DNA from: AC-32 sp035624425
GTDB lineage: Bacteria > Actinomycetota > Thermoleophilia > Gaiellales > Gaiellaceae
DNA: 15,326 bases
Direction of reading: 5' to 3'
NCBI GenBank assembly: GCA_035624425.1
Contig: DASPRN010000011.1
Coordinates: forward strand, 1 to 15,326
In this document: positions 1 to 6,613 of the stretch, piece after piece
How positions within the stretch are numbered: position 1 is the first letter of the stretch
Layout of the letters: every line of letters starts with the position of its first letter
Position numbers and translations under genes: made by a program
The notes under the pieces: model-generated
Databases searched by the model: none
What the model was told of the DNA's origin: nothing
What the model saw: the letters and a program-made list of their open reading frames with translations, nothing else

Positions 1-706
1 CGTCGTCCAGGAAGGTCGCCTCGTGGACGAGCACCTCCGCCCCACGCGCAGCCTCGCGCACGGTCGGCGACGGAGCCGTGTCGCCGGCGAGCACGACGCG
101 GCGGCCGGGACGCGGCGCGCCGAGCACCTCGTCGGGCGTGACCGTGCGGCCGTCGGGGAGCTCGATCGACTCGCCTGCCTGGAGCAGTCCGCGCTCCGGT
201 CCCGGCGGCACGCCCAGCGCGTCCGCTGTCTCGACGTCGAAGCGTCCGGGCCGCGGATGCTCCACGAGCGCGTAGCCGAGCGCTTGCACGCCGTGGGCGA
301 CCGGGAAGGTCACCAGGTTGTACTCCTCGCGCTCGAGCACGTCGCCGGGCTCCAGCTCGACGAGCTCGAGCGGGTAGGTGAGCCTCCCGAAGATCCGCCG
401 GAGCGAGGCGAACAGGTCGGTCAGGCCCGGCGGCCCGTAGATGGTGAGCGGCAGGTTCCTCCCACGCAGGGCGAAGGTCTTGAGCATCCCCGGCAGGCCG
501 AGGTAGTGATCGGCGTGGAAGTGCGAGACGAACACCTCGCGCAGCTCGACCAGGCCGACGCTCGAGCGCAGCAGCTGGCGCTGCGTGCCCTCGCCGCAGT
601 CGAACAGCAGCCGGTCGCCGCCGCGGCGGACGACGAGCGCCGTCGGGGCGCGCTGCGCCGTCGGCACGGAGGCCGAAGTGCCCAGGAAGACGACGTCGAG
701 ATCCAC
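1..706 (-). CDS. rnz: Ribonuclease Z (metallo-beta-lactamase fold), 3' end outside window
   Basis: Endoribonuclease of the tRNase Z family, which cleaves the 3' trailer of pre-tRNAs lacking an encoded CCA. 235 codons are visible and the C-terminus lies beyond position 1; the family is about 300 residues long. Seen in the translation: N-terminal VFLGTSASVP, FDCGEGTQRQ (35-44), the zinc motif HFHADH (62-67), VAHGV (136-140), an exosite-arm-like GPERGLLQAG (169-178), LAGDT (206-210) and HEATF (228-232). GTG at 706 is the only possible start, because an in-frame TAG lies four codons upstream (716-718). No Shine-Dalgarno is present and a -10-like TAGACT sits six bases upstream, so the mRNA is probably leaderless. 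It is divergent from the HD-GYP gene. The tRNA in this window lacks an encoded CCA, which fits the expected substrate. A generic MBL-fold hydrolase is possible, but the motif set favours RNase Z. Confidence 0.9.
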   Translation of the reverse strand, partial: MDLDVVFLGTSASVPTAQRAPTALVVRRGGDRLLFDCGEGTQRQLLRSSVGLVELREVFVSHFHADHYLGLPGMLKTFALRGRNLPLTIYGPPGLTDLFASLRRIFGRLTYPLELVELEPGDVLEREEYNLVTFPVAHGVQALGYALVEHPRPGRFDVETADALGVPPGPERGLLQAGESIELPDGRTVTPDEVLGAPRPGRRVVLAGDTAPSPTVREAARGAEVLVHEATFLDD

Positions 707-712
707 GGCGTG

Positions 713-718
713 AGTCTA
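713..718 (-). promoter_or_regulatory. -10 box of leaderless rnz promoter
   Basis: TAGACT on the minus strand, followed by exactly six bases and then the GTG start of rnz at 706. This is the spacing expected when transcription begins at the start codon. A TTGACA lies at 748-753 on the same strand, but 29 bases upstream is too far to be its -35, so no good -35 is visible. Confidence 0.5.
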
Positions 719-790
719 GTTTCGAGGCGGCACGGGCTCCGTCCGGGTGTCAAGCCCGGGGCGCACGGGGCCGATGGTGGCGAAGAGCTC

Positions 791-2131
791 ATGCGACTAC
801 TGGCGGCCCGGAGTCAGAGCTTGAGGTCGGCGTCTGAGCGCTCCCTCACGCTCCTGCGGCTCTTCCTCATCGCGAGCGCCCTGATCCTGGGCGTCGGAGC
901 CCTCGTGCTCACGACCGTCCTCACGCGCGCGCTCACCGACCAGTCGCTCGTCGACAACCGCGAGAGCCTGACGCAGCTCGTCGACGGGGTCCTGCGCCCG
1001 TCGCTCGTGCGCGACGGGAGGCTTCGGGTCGGCCCGCACGTCTCTGCGCTGCTCCTGCAGCAGCTGCGCGAGGATCGCGACCTCGTGACGATCAAGGTCT
1101 GGCGCCCCGACGGCGTCCTCGCCTGGACGAACCGCGCCCCCGAGCGGATCGGCAGGCGCTTCGACGAGGAGGGCGATCTCGAGAGCGCCCTGCACGGGCA
1201 TACCGCCGGGTCGATCGGCCACCTCGACGAGGACGAGAACGCGGTCGAGCGGTCGCTCGGCTTCAGCAACCTGCTGCAGGTCTACGCGCCGATCCGCGGC
1301 CGCAGCGGCAAGGTGCTCGGCGCGTACGAGATCTACGCCGACCCGAAGTCGCTCCAGCAGGCGCTGGCCTCGCGCAAGCACCTGCTCTGGGGCGCGACCG
1401 CCCTGGTCTTCCTGGCGCTCTGGACCGCGCTCGCGGTGCTGGTGCGCGGGGCGTCCACGACCCTGCGTCGGCAGACGCGCCAGCTGCGCGAGCGGTCTCG
1501 GGCGCTGATGGAGTCCTACGCGCGACAGGAGGAGAGCTCGCTCGAGGCCGTCGAGAGCCTGAATGCGACCGTCGAGGCAAAGGATCCCGACACGGCCGGC
1601 CACTCGCGCCGGGTGCAGCGGATCGCGCTCGCGCTCGGCGAGGAGCTCGGCCTCTCGCGGGAACGCCTGGACGCCCTCCGCTTCGGCTCGCTGTTCCACG
1701 ACATCGGCAAGATCGCCGTGCCCGACAAGATCCTCGTCAAGCCGGGGAAGCTCGACCGTTGGGAATACGCGCAGATGCAGACGCACTCCGCCGAGGGTGC
1801 GCGGATCGTCGCCAAGTTCGGCCGCCTGCGCGAGAGCGTGCCGATCATCCGCCACCACCACGAGCGCTGGGACGGCAAGGGCTACCCGGACGGGCTCGGC
1901 GGCGACGAGATCCCGCTCGAGGCGGCGATCGTCGGCCTCGCGGACGCCTGGGACGCGATGACCACCGACCGGCCGTACCACCGGGCGCTCAGCATCGAGG
2001 AAGCGCTGGCCGAGGTCAGTGCCGGCTCCGGTGGCCAATTCGCGCCCGCCGTCGTGGAGGCGTTCTTCGCGACCGCCGCCCGGCGTCCGGCCGAGCTCGA
2101 CCTCGCGCTGCCGATCCTGCGCGCGGGCTGA
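791..2131 (+). CDS. Membrane-anchored HD-GYP domain protein (probable cyclic-di-GMP phosphodiesterase)
   Basis: 446 residues. A membrane helix at about 22-44 and another at about 198-218 bracket a roughly 150-residue extracytoplasmic sensor-like region that I cannot name to family. A basic, helical linker (220-255) leads to a C-terminal HD-GYP domain (about 255-440). The metal and catalytic signature is intact: H271, H303-D304 in LFHDIGKIAVPDKIL, H332 in THSAEGARI, HHHE 355-358, DGKGYPDGL 361-369 and DAWDAMTTDRPYH 385-397. HD-GYP proteins hydrolyse cyclic-di-GMP (or cGAMP) in the cytoplasm, so this is likely a one-protein signal sensor. The frame stays open far upstream of 791, but that part lies antisense to rnz; ATG 791 starts just before a typical basic N-terminus and first helix. 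No diguanylate cyclase is seen nearby. Confidence 0.88.
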   Translation: MRLLAARSQSLRSASERSLTLLRLFLIASALILGVGALVLTTVLTRALTDQSLVDNRESLTQLVDGVLRPSLVRDGRLRVGPHVSALLLQQLREDRDLVTIKVWRPDGVLAWTNRAPERIGRRFDEEGDLESALHGHTAGSIGHLDEDENAVERSLGFSNLLQVYAPIRGRSGKVLGAYEIYADPKSLQQALASRKHLLWGATALVFLALWTALAVLVRGASTTLRRQTRQLRERSRALMESYARQEESSLEAVESLNATVEAKDPDTAGHSRRVQRIALALGEELGLSRERLDALRFGSLFHDIGKIAVPDKILVKPGKLDRWEYAQMQTHSAEGARIVAKFGRLRESVPIIRHHHERWDGKGYPDGLGGDEIPLEAAIVGLADAWDAMTTDRPYHRALSIEEALAEVSAGSGGQFAPAVVEAFFATAARRPAELDLALPILRAG

Positions 2132-2141
2132 CCCCTACCAC

Positions 2142-2147
2142 TAGAGT
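2142..2147 (+). promoter_or_regulatory. -10 box of leaderless SnoaL-like gene
   Basis: TAGAGT, six bases (cgtcgc), then ATG at 2154. The TAG of this box is also an in-frame stop, so the ATG cannot be extended. There is no Shine-Dalgarno. The box lies only ten bases after the HD-GYP stop, so the gene may have its own promoter rather than rely on readthrough. Confidence 0.5.
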
Positions 2148-2153
2148 CGTCGC

Positions 2154-2597
2154 ATGGACGACGTCCGGCAACGGCTGCTCCTCGACCCGTCCGCAGAGGA
2201 GCACGCCGAGATCCGGGAGCTCTGGAAGCGCCACTCGATCGCCGAGGACGAGCGCGACCTGCCGGGCCTGATCTCGACGCTGACCGAGGACTGCATGTAC
2301 GAGCTCGTCGGCACCGGCCACCGCTGGGAGGGCCACGAGGGAGCGACGCGCTTCTACACCGGCCTGCTCGGCGCCTTCCCCGACATCGACTTCCAGCTGA
2401 CCGACATCGTGATCGGCCCACAGGGGGTCTACGAGGAGGCAGACGTCACCGGGACACACGAGGGCGAGTGGCTCGGCGTGCCGCCGAGCGGCGAGCGCCT
2501 CGCCTGGAAGGTCGCGATCCTCTTCCCCTGGGACCGCGACCGCCGCCTCTTCAGGGGCGAGCGGATCTTCACCGCCGGCTTGCCGCTACCTGGCTGA
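2154..2597 (+). CDS. SnoaL-like / NTF2-fold protein (ester-cyclase type)
   Basis: 147 residues, the size of the SnoaL/NTF2-like superfamily. After an N-terminal helix come HSIAEDERDLPGLISTLTEDCMYEL, a RWEGHEGATRFYTGLL segment and AFPDIDFQLTDIVIG. A central TGTHEGEWLGVPPSG follows, which is characteristic of SnoaL-like ester cyclases (typically G-x-W-x-G-x-P-P-T-G). The closing strand contains LFRGERIFT. The fold gives a small hydrophobic pocket. Members are polyketide cyclases, limonene-epoxide-hydrolase-like enzymes or uncharacterised proteins, so the substrate is unknown. The start is fixed by the leaderless promoter upstream. Its last 12 bases overlap the convergent LysM gene tail to tail. 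Confidence 0.8.
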   Translation: MDDVRQRLLLDPSAEEHAEIRELWKRHSIAEDERDLPGLISTLTEDCMYELVGTGHRWEGHEGATRFYTGLLGAFPDIDFQLTDIVIGPQGVYEEADVTGTHEGEWLGVPPSGERLAWKVAILFPWDRDRRLFRGERIFTAGLPLPG

Positions 2598-2834
2598 CGG
2601 AAGCACGAGCCGCTCGCCGGGAACGATCACCGACCCGCCGAGGTGGTTCCGCCAGCCGATCCGGTAGATCGCGTCCCGCGGGTCGCCCGCGTAGTGCGAG
2701 ACGGCGATCGACCAGAGCGTGTCCCCGGGCTTCACCGTGTAGCGCACGGTCGGTCCCGCGCCCTGCGAGGCCCGCGCGACGAACGCCCAGGCGATCAGGG
2801 CCAGCGCTGCGATCAAGATGATCTTGCCGAACAT
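2586..2834 (-). CDS. Small membrane-anchored LysM protein, candidate SOS-induced cell-division inhibitor (YneA/ChiZ-like)
   Basis: 82 residues. A single membrane helix (about 4-20) with almost no cytoplasmic N-terminus is followed by a short linker and one LysM domain (31-79). Its core is YTVKPGDTLWSIAVSHYAGDP...IYRIGWRNHL, closing with VPGERLVLP. LysM binds peptidoglycan, so the domain faces outward. TM plus LysM in about 80-110 residues is the architecture of Bacillus YneA, and mycobacterial ChiZ (Rv2719c) is related in design; both are LexA-regulated division inhibitors. Here the promoter has two perfect LexA boxes, one covering the start codon. No ribosome-binding site is visible and the predicted transcript start lies only a few bases before ATG 2834. 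lexA itself is not in the window. The LysM and TM assignment is firm; the division-inhibitor role is inferred from architecture plus operator. Confidence 0.85.
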   Translation of the reverse strand: MFGKIILIAALALIAWAFVARASQGAGPTVRYTVKPGDTLWSIAVSHYAGDPRDAIYRIGWRNHLGGSVIVPGERLVLPSAR

Positions 2835-2841
2835 ACGTTCG
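2828..2841 (-). promoter_or_regulatory. LexA (SOS) box 2, overlapping the start codon
   Basis: CGAAC-ATAC-GTTCG, a perfect 5+4+5 match to the actinobacterial/Bacillus LexA operator core (CGAAC-N4-GTTCG). It covers the ATG of the LysM gene and the predicted transcription start. Its centre is 25 bases from the centre of box 1. Confidence 0.85.
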
Positions 2842-2843
2842 CT

Positions 2844-2872
2844 ATCCTAGAGCGAACGTCTGTTCGTGTCAA
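2844..2872 (-). promoter_or_regulatory. Strong sigma-70-type promoter of the LysM gene
   Basis: On the minus strand: -35 TTGACA (2872-2867), a spacer of exactly 17 bases, then -10 TAGGAT (2849-2844). LexA box 1 occupies most of the spacer. The expected transcription start (about 2837) lies within box 2 and only a few bases from ATG 2834, giving a nearly leaderless message. A consensus -35 is unusual in this GC-rich window and suggests high output once LexA is removed. The promoter begins three bases past the stop codon of the aminopeptidase gene. Confidence 0.8.
2853..2866 (-). promoter_or_regulatory. LexA (SOS) box 1, between -35 and -10
   Basis: CGAAC-GTCT-GTTCG, a perfect dyad in the LexA consensus, lying inside the 17-base promoter spacer and abutting the -35 hexamer. 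Its inner half-site and that of box 2 also form a 9-base inverted repeat (2835-2843 with 2851-2859) around the -10. Confidence 0.87.
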
Positions 2873-2874
2873 GT

Positions 2875-3978
2875 CTAGAGGAACCGCCCCGCCTTCCAGA
2901 CCAGCTCGCTGTCGGCGTAGACCTCGCCGTCCTCGCGGAGGTCGCAGACCATGTCCCAGTGCAGCGCCGACTCGTTGGTGCCGCCGAGCTCCTTGAACGC
3001 GGCGCCGAGCGCGATGTGCATCGTCCCGCCGATCTTCTCGTCGAAGAGCGTGTTGTTGGTGAAGCGGTCGATCTCGTAGTTGAGCCCGAACGCGACCTCG
3101 CCGAGCCGGCGCGCGCCCTCGTCGAGGTCGAGCACCGCGTCGAGGAAGGACCCGCCCTGGCGGGCCTCCGCCTCCACGACCCGGCCCTCCTCGAAGCGGA
3201 GCCGGATGCCGTCGATCTCGCGGCCCTGGAACACCGCGGGGAAGGCGAACGCGATCTCGCCCTCGGTCGCCGTCTCGAGCGGGCTCGTGTAGACCTCGCC
3301 GTCCGGCAGGTTGTAGCGCCCGTCGGCTGTGTCCCACTTTCGGCCCTCGACAACGACGCGCAGGTCGGTGCCGGGGCCGACCATCCGCAGCTCGCGTGCG
3401 TCGCTCAGCTGGCCGGCGCGGCGCGCGAGCTCGTCGCGCGTCGAGCGCCAGTGCGCGACCGGGTCGCCGCCGTCCTCGACATGACAGGCGCGGTAGACGA
3501 ACTGCTCGTACTCGCCGAGCGACATCCCGGCGTCCTGCGCGTGGGCGGGCGACGGGTGCAGCGCGCCGCACCAGCGCATCTCACCCTTCGAGATGCGGGC
3601 CCAGCGGCGGTGGATCAGCTTCCGCTCGGCGGCCATCAGCCGCTGCTGGCGCTCGGGCGGGGCCTCGCCGAGCGCACGCGTGTTCACCTCCGACCAGATC
3701 GTCACGATCGCGTCGATGAGGTCGACCTCGGCCTCGGCAGCCGGCGGGACGAAGTCGAACTGGTCGCCGCTTCCCTCCTTGATCAGCAGCTCGGCCAGGC
3801 CCTCCAGCTCCACCTGGACGTAGGCGTATGCGCCGGCCCTCAGCGCGGCCCGGTAGAGCTCCACGGCGAGCGGGATCCCCGGCTCGGCGGTGTCGACTCG
3901 GAGGATCCTCCCGGGCTGCAGCTCGAGCGAGTAGCCGACGATCAGCTCGGCGAGCCGCGCCGCCCGCGGATCGGTCAC
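2875..3978 (-). CDS. M29-family metallo-aminopeptidase (AmpS/AmpT type)
   Basis: 367 residues, normal for peptidase family M29, whose members are broad-specificity two-metal aminopeptidases releasing N-terminal residues from peptides in the cytoplasm. Family features seen: an N-terminal helix-rich part with RLAELIVGYSLELQPG and a central HWRSTRDELARR segment (176-187). The C-terminal metal region has NLPDGEVYTSPLE (223-235), LGEVAFG (292-298), TNNTLFDEKIGGTMHIALG (307-325; H321) and ALHWDMVCDL (338-347; H340, D342). The start is GTG 3978, giving a four-base GTGA overlap with the stop of the upstream glycosidase-like gene and suggesting translational coupling. The frame stays open far upstream, but that stretch lies within the neighbouring gene and is not a fusion. 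It probably trims peptides produced or imported by the same gene set. Confidence 0.9.
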   Translation of the reverse strand: MTDPRAARLAELIVGYSLELQPGRILRVDTAEPGIPLAVELYRAALRAGAYAYVQVELEGLAELLIKEGSGDQFDFVPPAAEAEVDLIDAIVTIWSEVNTRALGEAPPERQQRLMAAERKLIHRRWARISKGEMRWCGALHPSPAHAQDAGMSLGEYEQFVYRACHVEDGGDPVAHWRSTRDELARRAGQLSDARELRMVGPGTDLRVVVEGRKWDTADGRYNLPDGEVYTSPLETATEGEIAFAFPAVFQGREIDGIRLRFEEGRVVEAEARQGGSFLDAVLDLDEGARRLGEVAFGLNYEIDRFTNNTLFDEKIGGTMHIALGAAFKELGGTNESALHWDMVCDLREDGEVYADSELVWKAGRFL

Positions 3979-5486
3979 CGGACCCGGAAGGGGCGGCTGA
4001 CGACGAGGGTCGTCCGCTTGGGGTTCATCGCCGCCGCCATGCGGATCGCAAAGACGTAGCGCCCGGCCTTCAGCCTGCGGCGCGGGAGGACGACGACCCG
4101 GGTCTTGGCCTTGATCGTCCCGCGAGCGACGAGAAGCGCCTTCGGGTGGCCGGCGCGCAGCACCTTCAGGATCTGCGCCTTCTTCGTCGTCGCCTTGAAG
4201 ACCGCGGCGCGGAAGAGCGCCTCCTCCTGCGCGCCGGCCTTGAAGGCCCACTTCGTGTTGCGCGCGGGGCGGGCCTTCGTGAGGTTGCCCCACGTGACGA
4301 GCGGATAGAGCACCGCCCCGGTGGGCTTCCACGCGGTCAGGAGCCCGCTCTGACAGGTTCCGCCCGAGTCGTGGATCGTCTGCTTGACCGCGTCGTACGA
4401 GGGGCGTTGCGTGCCGTTCACACGCTGGAGGCCGCTCTGCCATCCCGTGAGCTCGGGCTCGTCGGTCAGCAGGAAGAAGCTGAGCGAGGCGACGGTTGGG
4501 TCGCACTCGGCACTCTGGATCGACTCGGCGTAGTAGGTCGCCTGCGTCGCCTCGTCGATCGTCGGCACGTTCTCGGTCCCGGTGTAGAGCCCGGCGAGCG
4601 ACGGGAGCGGCGCCACCTGCCAGCCGAGCTCGTCGAGGTCGAACCTGAGCGGCGGGCTGAACGGGTTCTTGCCGGTCTCCTTGAACGTGGCCTGCGCGGT
4701 GCCGCTGAAGGCGTCCCAGGCGGCCTGCTTGATCCGGTTCAGGTTCGGCAGCCCCGCGTTCGGCCAGGCGTAGCCGGTCTGCGGCAGGTCGGTGTTGTGC
4801 GCCGGGTACGGATGGAACGCGAGCTCGTCCATCAGCGGCTTCGTCCGGTGGCTCGCGCGATAGGCGACGCCGAGGTCGTGGATGAAGCGGACCGGTGAGC
4901 GTGAGATGTTGCTCTTGGCGTTCGGGTTGTCGTTGCCTCGCGGGGAGAGGCCGACGCCGATCACGTTGATGGTCGGGTCGACCGCCTTGAGCGCATCGTA
5001 GGACTGGGCGAGCACCGGCTCGTACTCGGCGGCCGAGAGCGGCTTGCCGCCCGAGTCGTACTGCGGCAGCCAGAACAAGGGCTGGTTGGGCTCGTTGCCG
5101 ATCACATAGTCCTTCACCTGCGGGAACGCGTGCGCGACGCTCTGCAGGAACGTGGCGAACTGCGCGGCCGCGCCCGAGGCCGACGAGAAGTCGCGCGCGT
5201 TCTTGGACGCGACGGCGAAGACGATCTTGACGCCGGCCGCCTGGGCCAGCGGCAGCCACTGCTGGATCTTCGCCTTCTCCGGGATCACCGTGGGCTGGGC
5301 CGGGTTCCAGATGAGCGAGACGCGGTTCTGCGTCAGCCCGAGGTCATGGAGCGTCGCGAAGAAGGCGGCGGCGTTCGCCTCCTTGCCACGATCCTCGCTG
5401 ACGCCGACGGAGATCGCGGTGCGCGCGCTTCCGGCCAGCGCCATAAAGGCGCAAGCACATGCGGTCAGGCTCACGATCTTCGTCAA
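3975..5486 (-). CDS. Secreted clan-A (beta/alpha)8 glycoside-hydrolase-like protein
   Basis: 503 residues with an N-terminal signal peptide (about 1-24, ending near SARTA). The body reads as a TIM-barrel glycosidase: VSLIWNPAQP (56-65), a candidate acid/base Glu132 in VIGNEPN (128-134), ELAFHPYPAH (221-230) and a candidate nucleophile Glu286 in DLDELGW (283-289). NEP on strand 4 and the later strand-end Glu are the clan-A (GH5/GH39-like) pattern. I cannot assign a numbered family or substrate. Residues about 385-503 form a Lys/Arg-rich beta domain (KPTGAVLYPLVTWGN, FKAGAQEEALFRAAVFK). The start is TTG 5486, four bases after AGGAGGG (5490-5496); GTG at codon 5 is the alternative. It overlaps the M29 gene by four bases, and DgcN lies 71 bases upstream. 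A polysaccharide or murein role would fit the context but is unproven. Confidence 0.7.
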   Translation of the reverse strand: MTKIVSLTACACAFMALAGSARTAISVGVSEDRGKEANAAAFFATLHDLGLTQNRVSLIWNPAQPTVIPEKAKIQQWLPLAQAAGVKIVFAVASKNARDFSSASGAAAQFATFLQSVAHAFPQVKDYVIGNEPNQPLFWLPQYDSGGKPLSAAEYEPVLAQSYDALKAVDPTINVIGVGLSPRGNDNPNAKSNISRSPVRFIHDLGVAYRASHRTKPLMDELAFHPYPAHNTDLPQTGYAWPNAGLPNLNRIKQAAWDAFSGTAQATFKETGKNPFSPPLRFDLDELGWQVAPLPSLAGLYTGTENVPTIDEATQATYYAESIQSAECDPTVASLSFFLLTDEPELTGWQSGLQRVNGTQRPSYDAVKQTIHDSGGTCQSGLLTAWKPTGAVLYPLVTWGNLTKARPARNTKWAFKAGAQEEALFRAAVFKATTKKAQILKVLRAGHPKALLVARGTIKAKTRVVVLPRRRLKAGRYVFAIRMAAAMNPKRTTLVVSRPFRVR

Positions 5487-5489
5487 CGT

Positions 5490-5496
5490 CCCTCCT
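5490..5496 (-). promoter_or_regulatory. Strong Shine-Dalgarno before a TTG start
   Basis: AGGAGGG on the minus strand with a four-base gap to TTG 5486. It is one of the best ribosome-binding sites in a window where several genes have none, and it selects the rare TTG as initiator over the GTG four codons later. Confidence 0.65.
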
Positions 5497-5528
5497 CGTC
5501 GTTTCGACCCGCCCTAGAGTTACACGTC

Positions 5529-5557
5529 CGGCGGCTTGAATGAAGCGGCATTCGCCG
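5529..5557 (-). other. Imperfect hairpin between DgcN and the glycosidase-like gene
   Basis: Directly after the DgcN stop, GAATG (5538-5542) pairs with CATTC (5549-5553), and CGGC (5529-5532) can pair with GCCG (5554-5557) across a bulge. No T-run follows, so it is not a clear terminator; it could be a weak stop or a processing site. The 71-base gap also contains a possible -10 (TAACTC) for the next gene, with no convincing -35. Confidence 0.25.
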
Positions 5558-6613
5558 TCAGTGACCGGCGGCCTGCGCCGGGACCTGAGCCTCGAGGCTC
5601 GCGAGGATCGCGTCCAGGAGCGGGCCGGCGCCGAAGCGGACCGGGTCGTCGGCAGGCAGGCCGGTCTCGGCGGAAGCTTCGGCGATCGCGGCACGTGCCT
5701 CGGCTTCCCCCAGGTGGGCGGTGTTGAGCGCGAGGCAGGCGACCCGGGCCGGGCGGAGCGGGAGCGCGATCCGCTCGTGCAGCTCCACCAGCTCGGGAAG
5801 GCTCGGCAGGGGGTGGCCGGGATAGCCCTCGATCTCGGTGGCTCCCGCCCGGTGGCAGAGCACGAACACGTGCGGCGCCGAGCCGTGGATCAGGCCGAGA
5901 GTCACTCCCGAGTAGGCGGGGTGCGACAGCGAGCCCTGGCCCTCGACGAAGAGCAGCTCTCCCCCGCGCTCGCGCCCTTCGACGACGAGCCGCTCGGCCG
6001 CGCCGGCGAGGAAGTCGGAGACGACGGCGTCGACCGCGATCCCCCAGCCGGCGATCGCGATCCCGGTCTGGCCGGTGGGAACGAAGAGCGAGCGCAGGCC
6101 GCGCCGGCGCGCCTCGAGGTCGAGCTCGAGCGCGACCGTCTTCTTGCCGATCGCGCAGTCCGAGCCGACCGTGAGCACCACCTGCGCGTCGAGCTGGAGG
6201 TTCTCGCCGGTCGGGACGTTGAGCCCTTCCGGCGGCCGGCGGAGGTCGCGCAGCTCGACGCCGTTCGCGGCCGCGAGCTCGCTCAGCTCCGGGTCGTCGC
6301 CGAGGAACTCGTGCAGGCCGTTCTCGACGTCGAGCCCGGCGGCGATGCAGCTCTTCAAGAGCTGGCGCCACTCGGGCGGGAAGCGGCCGCCCTGAGTGGC
6401 GACGCCGACGAGCGCCGTGGTCGGCTCGAACGCGAGCGCCTCTTCGACGGTGGCCACGACCGGGATGCCGTCCAGCGTCTCGCCGGGGCGGGTCGAATCG
6501 ACCACGACGACGGCCGGATCGGGCGCGTAGCGGATGACGCCGCGCGCCGTCTTGCCGTAGTGCGGGTCGCCGGAGCGGCCCTCAGCGAGAACCAGGTACC
6601 GCTTCTCTGACAC
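5558..6613 (-). CDS. dgcN: DUF1611 P-loop protein, DgcN-type (D-glutamate N-acetyltransferase candidate)
   Basis: 351 residues, matching the DUF1611 family: an N-terminal Rossmann-like domain (about 1-130: YLVLAEGRSGDPHYGKTARG, VVVVDSTRPGETLDG, ALVGVATQGGRFPPEW) and a C-terminal P-loop domain. Walker A is GSDCAIGKKT (150-159). FVPTGQTGIAIAGWGIAVDAVVSDF (177-201) and FVEGQGSLSHPAYSGV (222-237) are the most conserved family blocks. As I recall, members called DgcN acetylate D-glutamate to N-acetyl-D-glutamate, which the enolase-superfamily partner DgcA racemises to the L form for the arginine/glutamate pool. That partner lies immediately upstream, overlapping by 32 bases (start GTG 6613). The family call is firm; the enzymatic role follows from family and pairing. 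Confidence 0.85.
   Translation of the reverse strand: MSEKRYLVLAEGRSGDPHYGKTARGVIRYAPDPAVVVVDSTRPGETLDGIPVVATVEEALAFEPTTALVGVATQGGRFPPEWRQLLKSCIAAGLDVENGLHEFLGDDPELSELAAANGVELRDLRRPPEGLNVPTGENLQLDAQVVLTVGSDCAIGKKTVALELDLEARRRGLRSLFVPTGQTGIAIAGWGIAVDAVVSDFLAGAAERLVVEGRERGGELLFVEGQGSLSHPAYSGVTLGLIHGSAPHVFVLCHRAGATEIEGYPGHPLPSLPELVELHERIALPLRPARVACLALNTAHLGEAEARAAIAEASAETGLPADDPVRFGAGPLLDAILASLEAQVPAQAAGH

Noticed and set aside
743..759. CCGGG/CCCGG inverted repeat and TTGACA between rnz and the HD-GYP gene
   Set aside because: The stem is only five base pairs in very GC-rich DNA, and TTGACA (minus strand) is 29 bases from the nearest -10, too far for a standard promoter.
23..790. Open plus-strand frame continuing upstream of the HD-GYP start
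   Set aside because: It is antisense to rnz, whose motifs are unmistakable, and its translation is low-complexity Arg/Glu-rich; GC-rich DNA leaves such frames open.
3979..5259. Apparent 794-residue fusion ending in the M29 aminopeptidase
   Set aside because: The upstream part is an out-of-frame reading of the glycosidase-like gene; the family N-terminus begins at GTG 3978 with a GTGA overlap.
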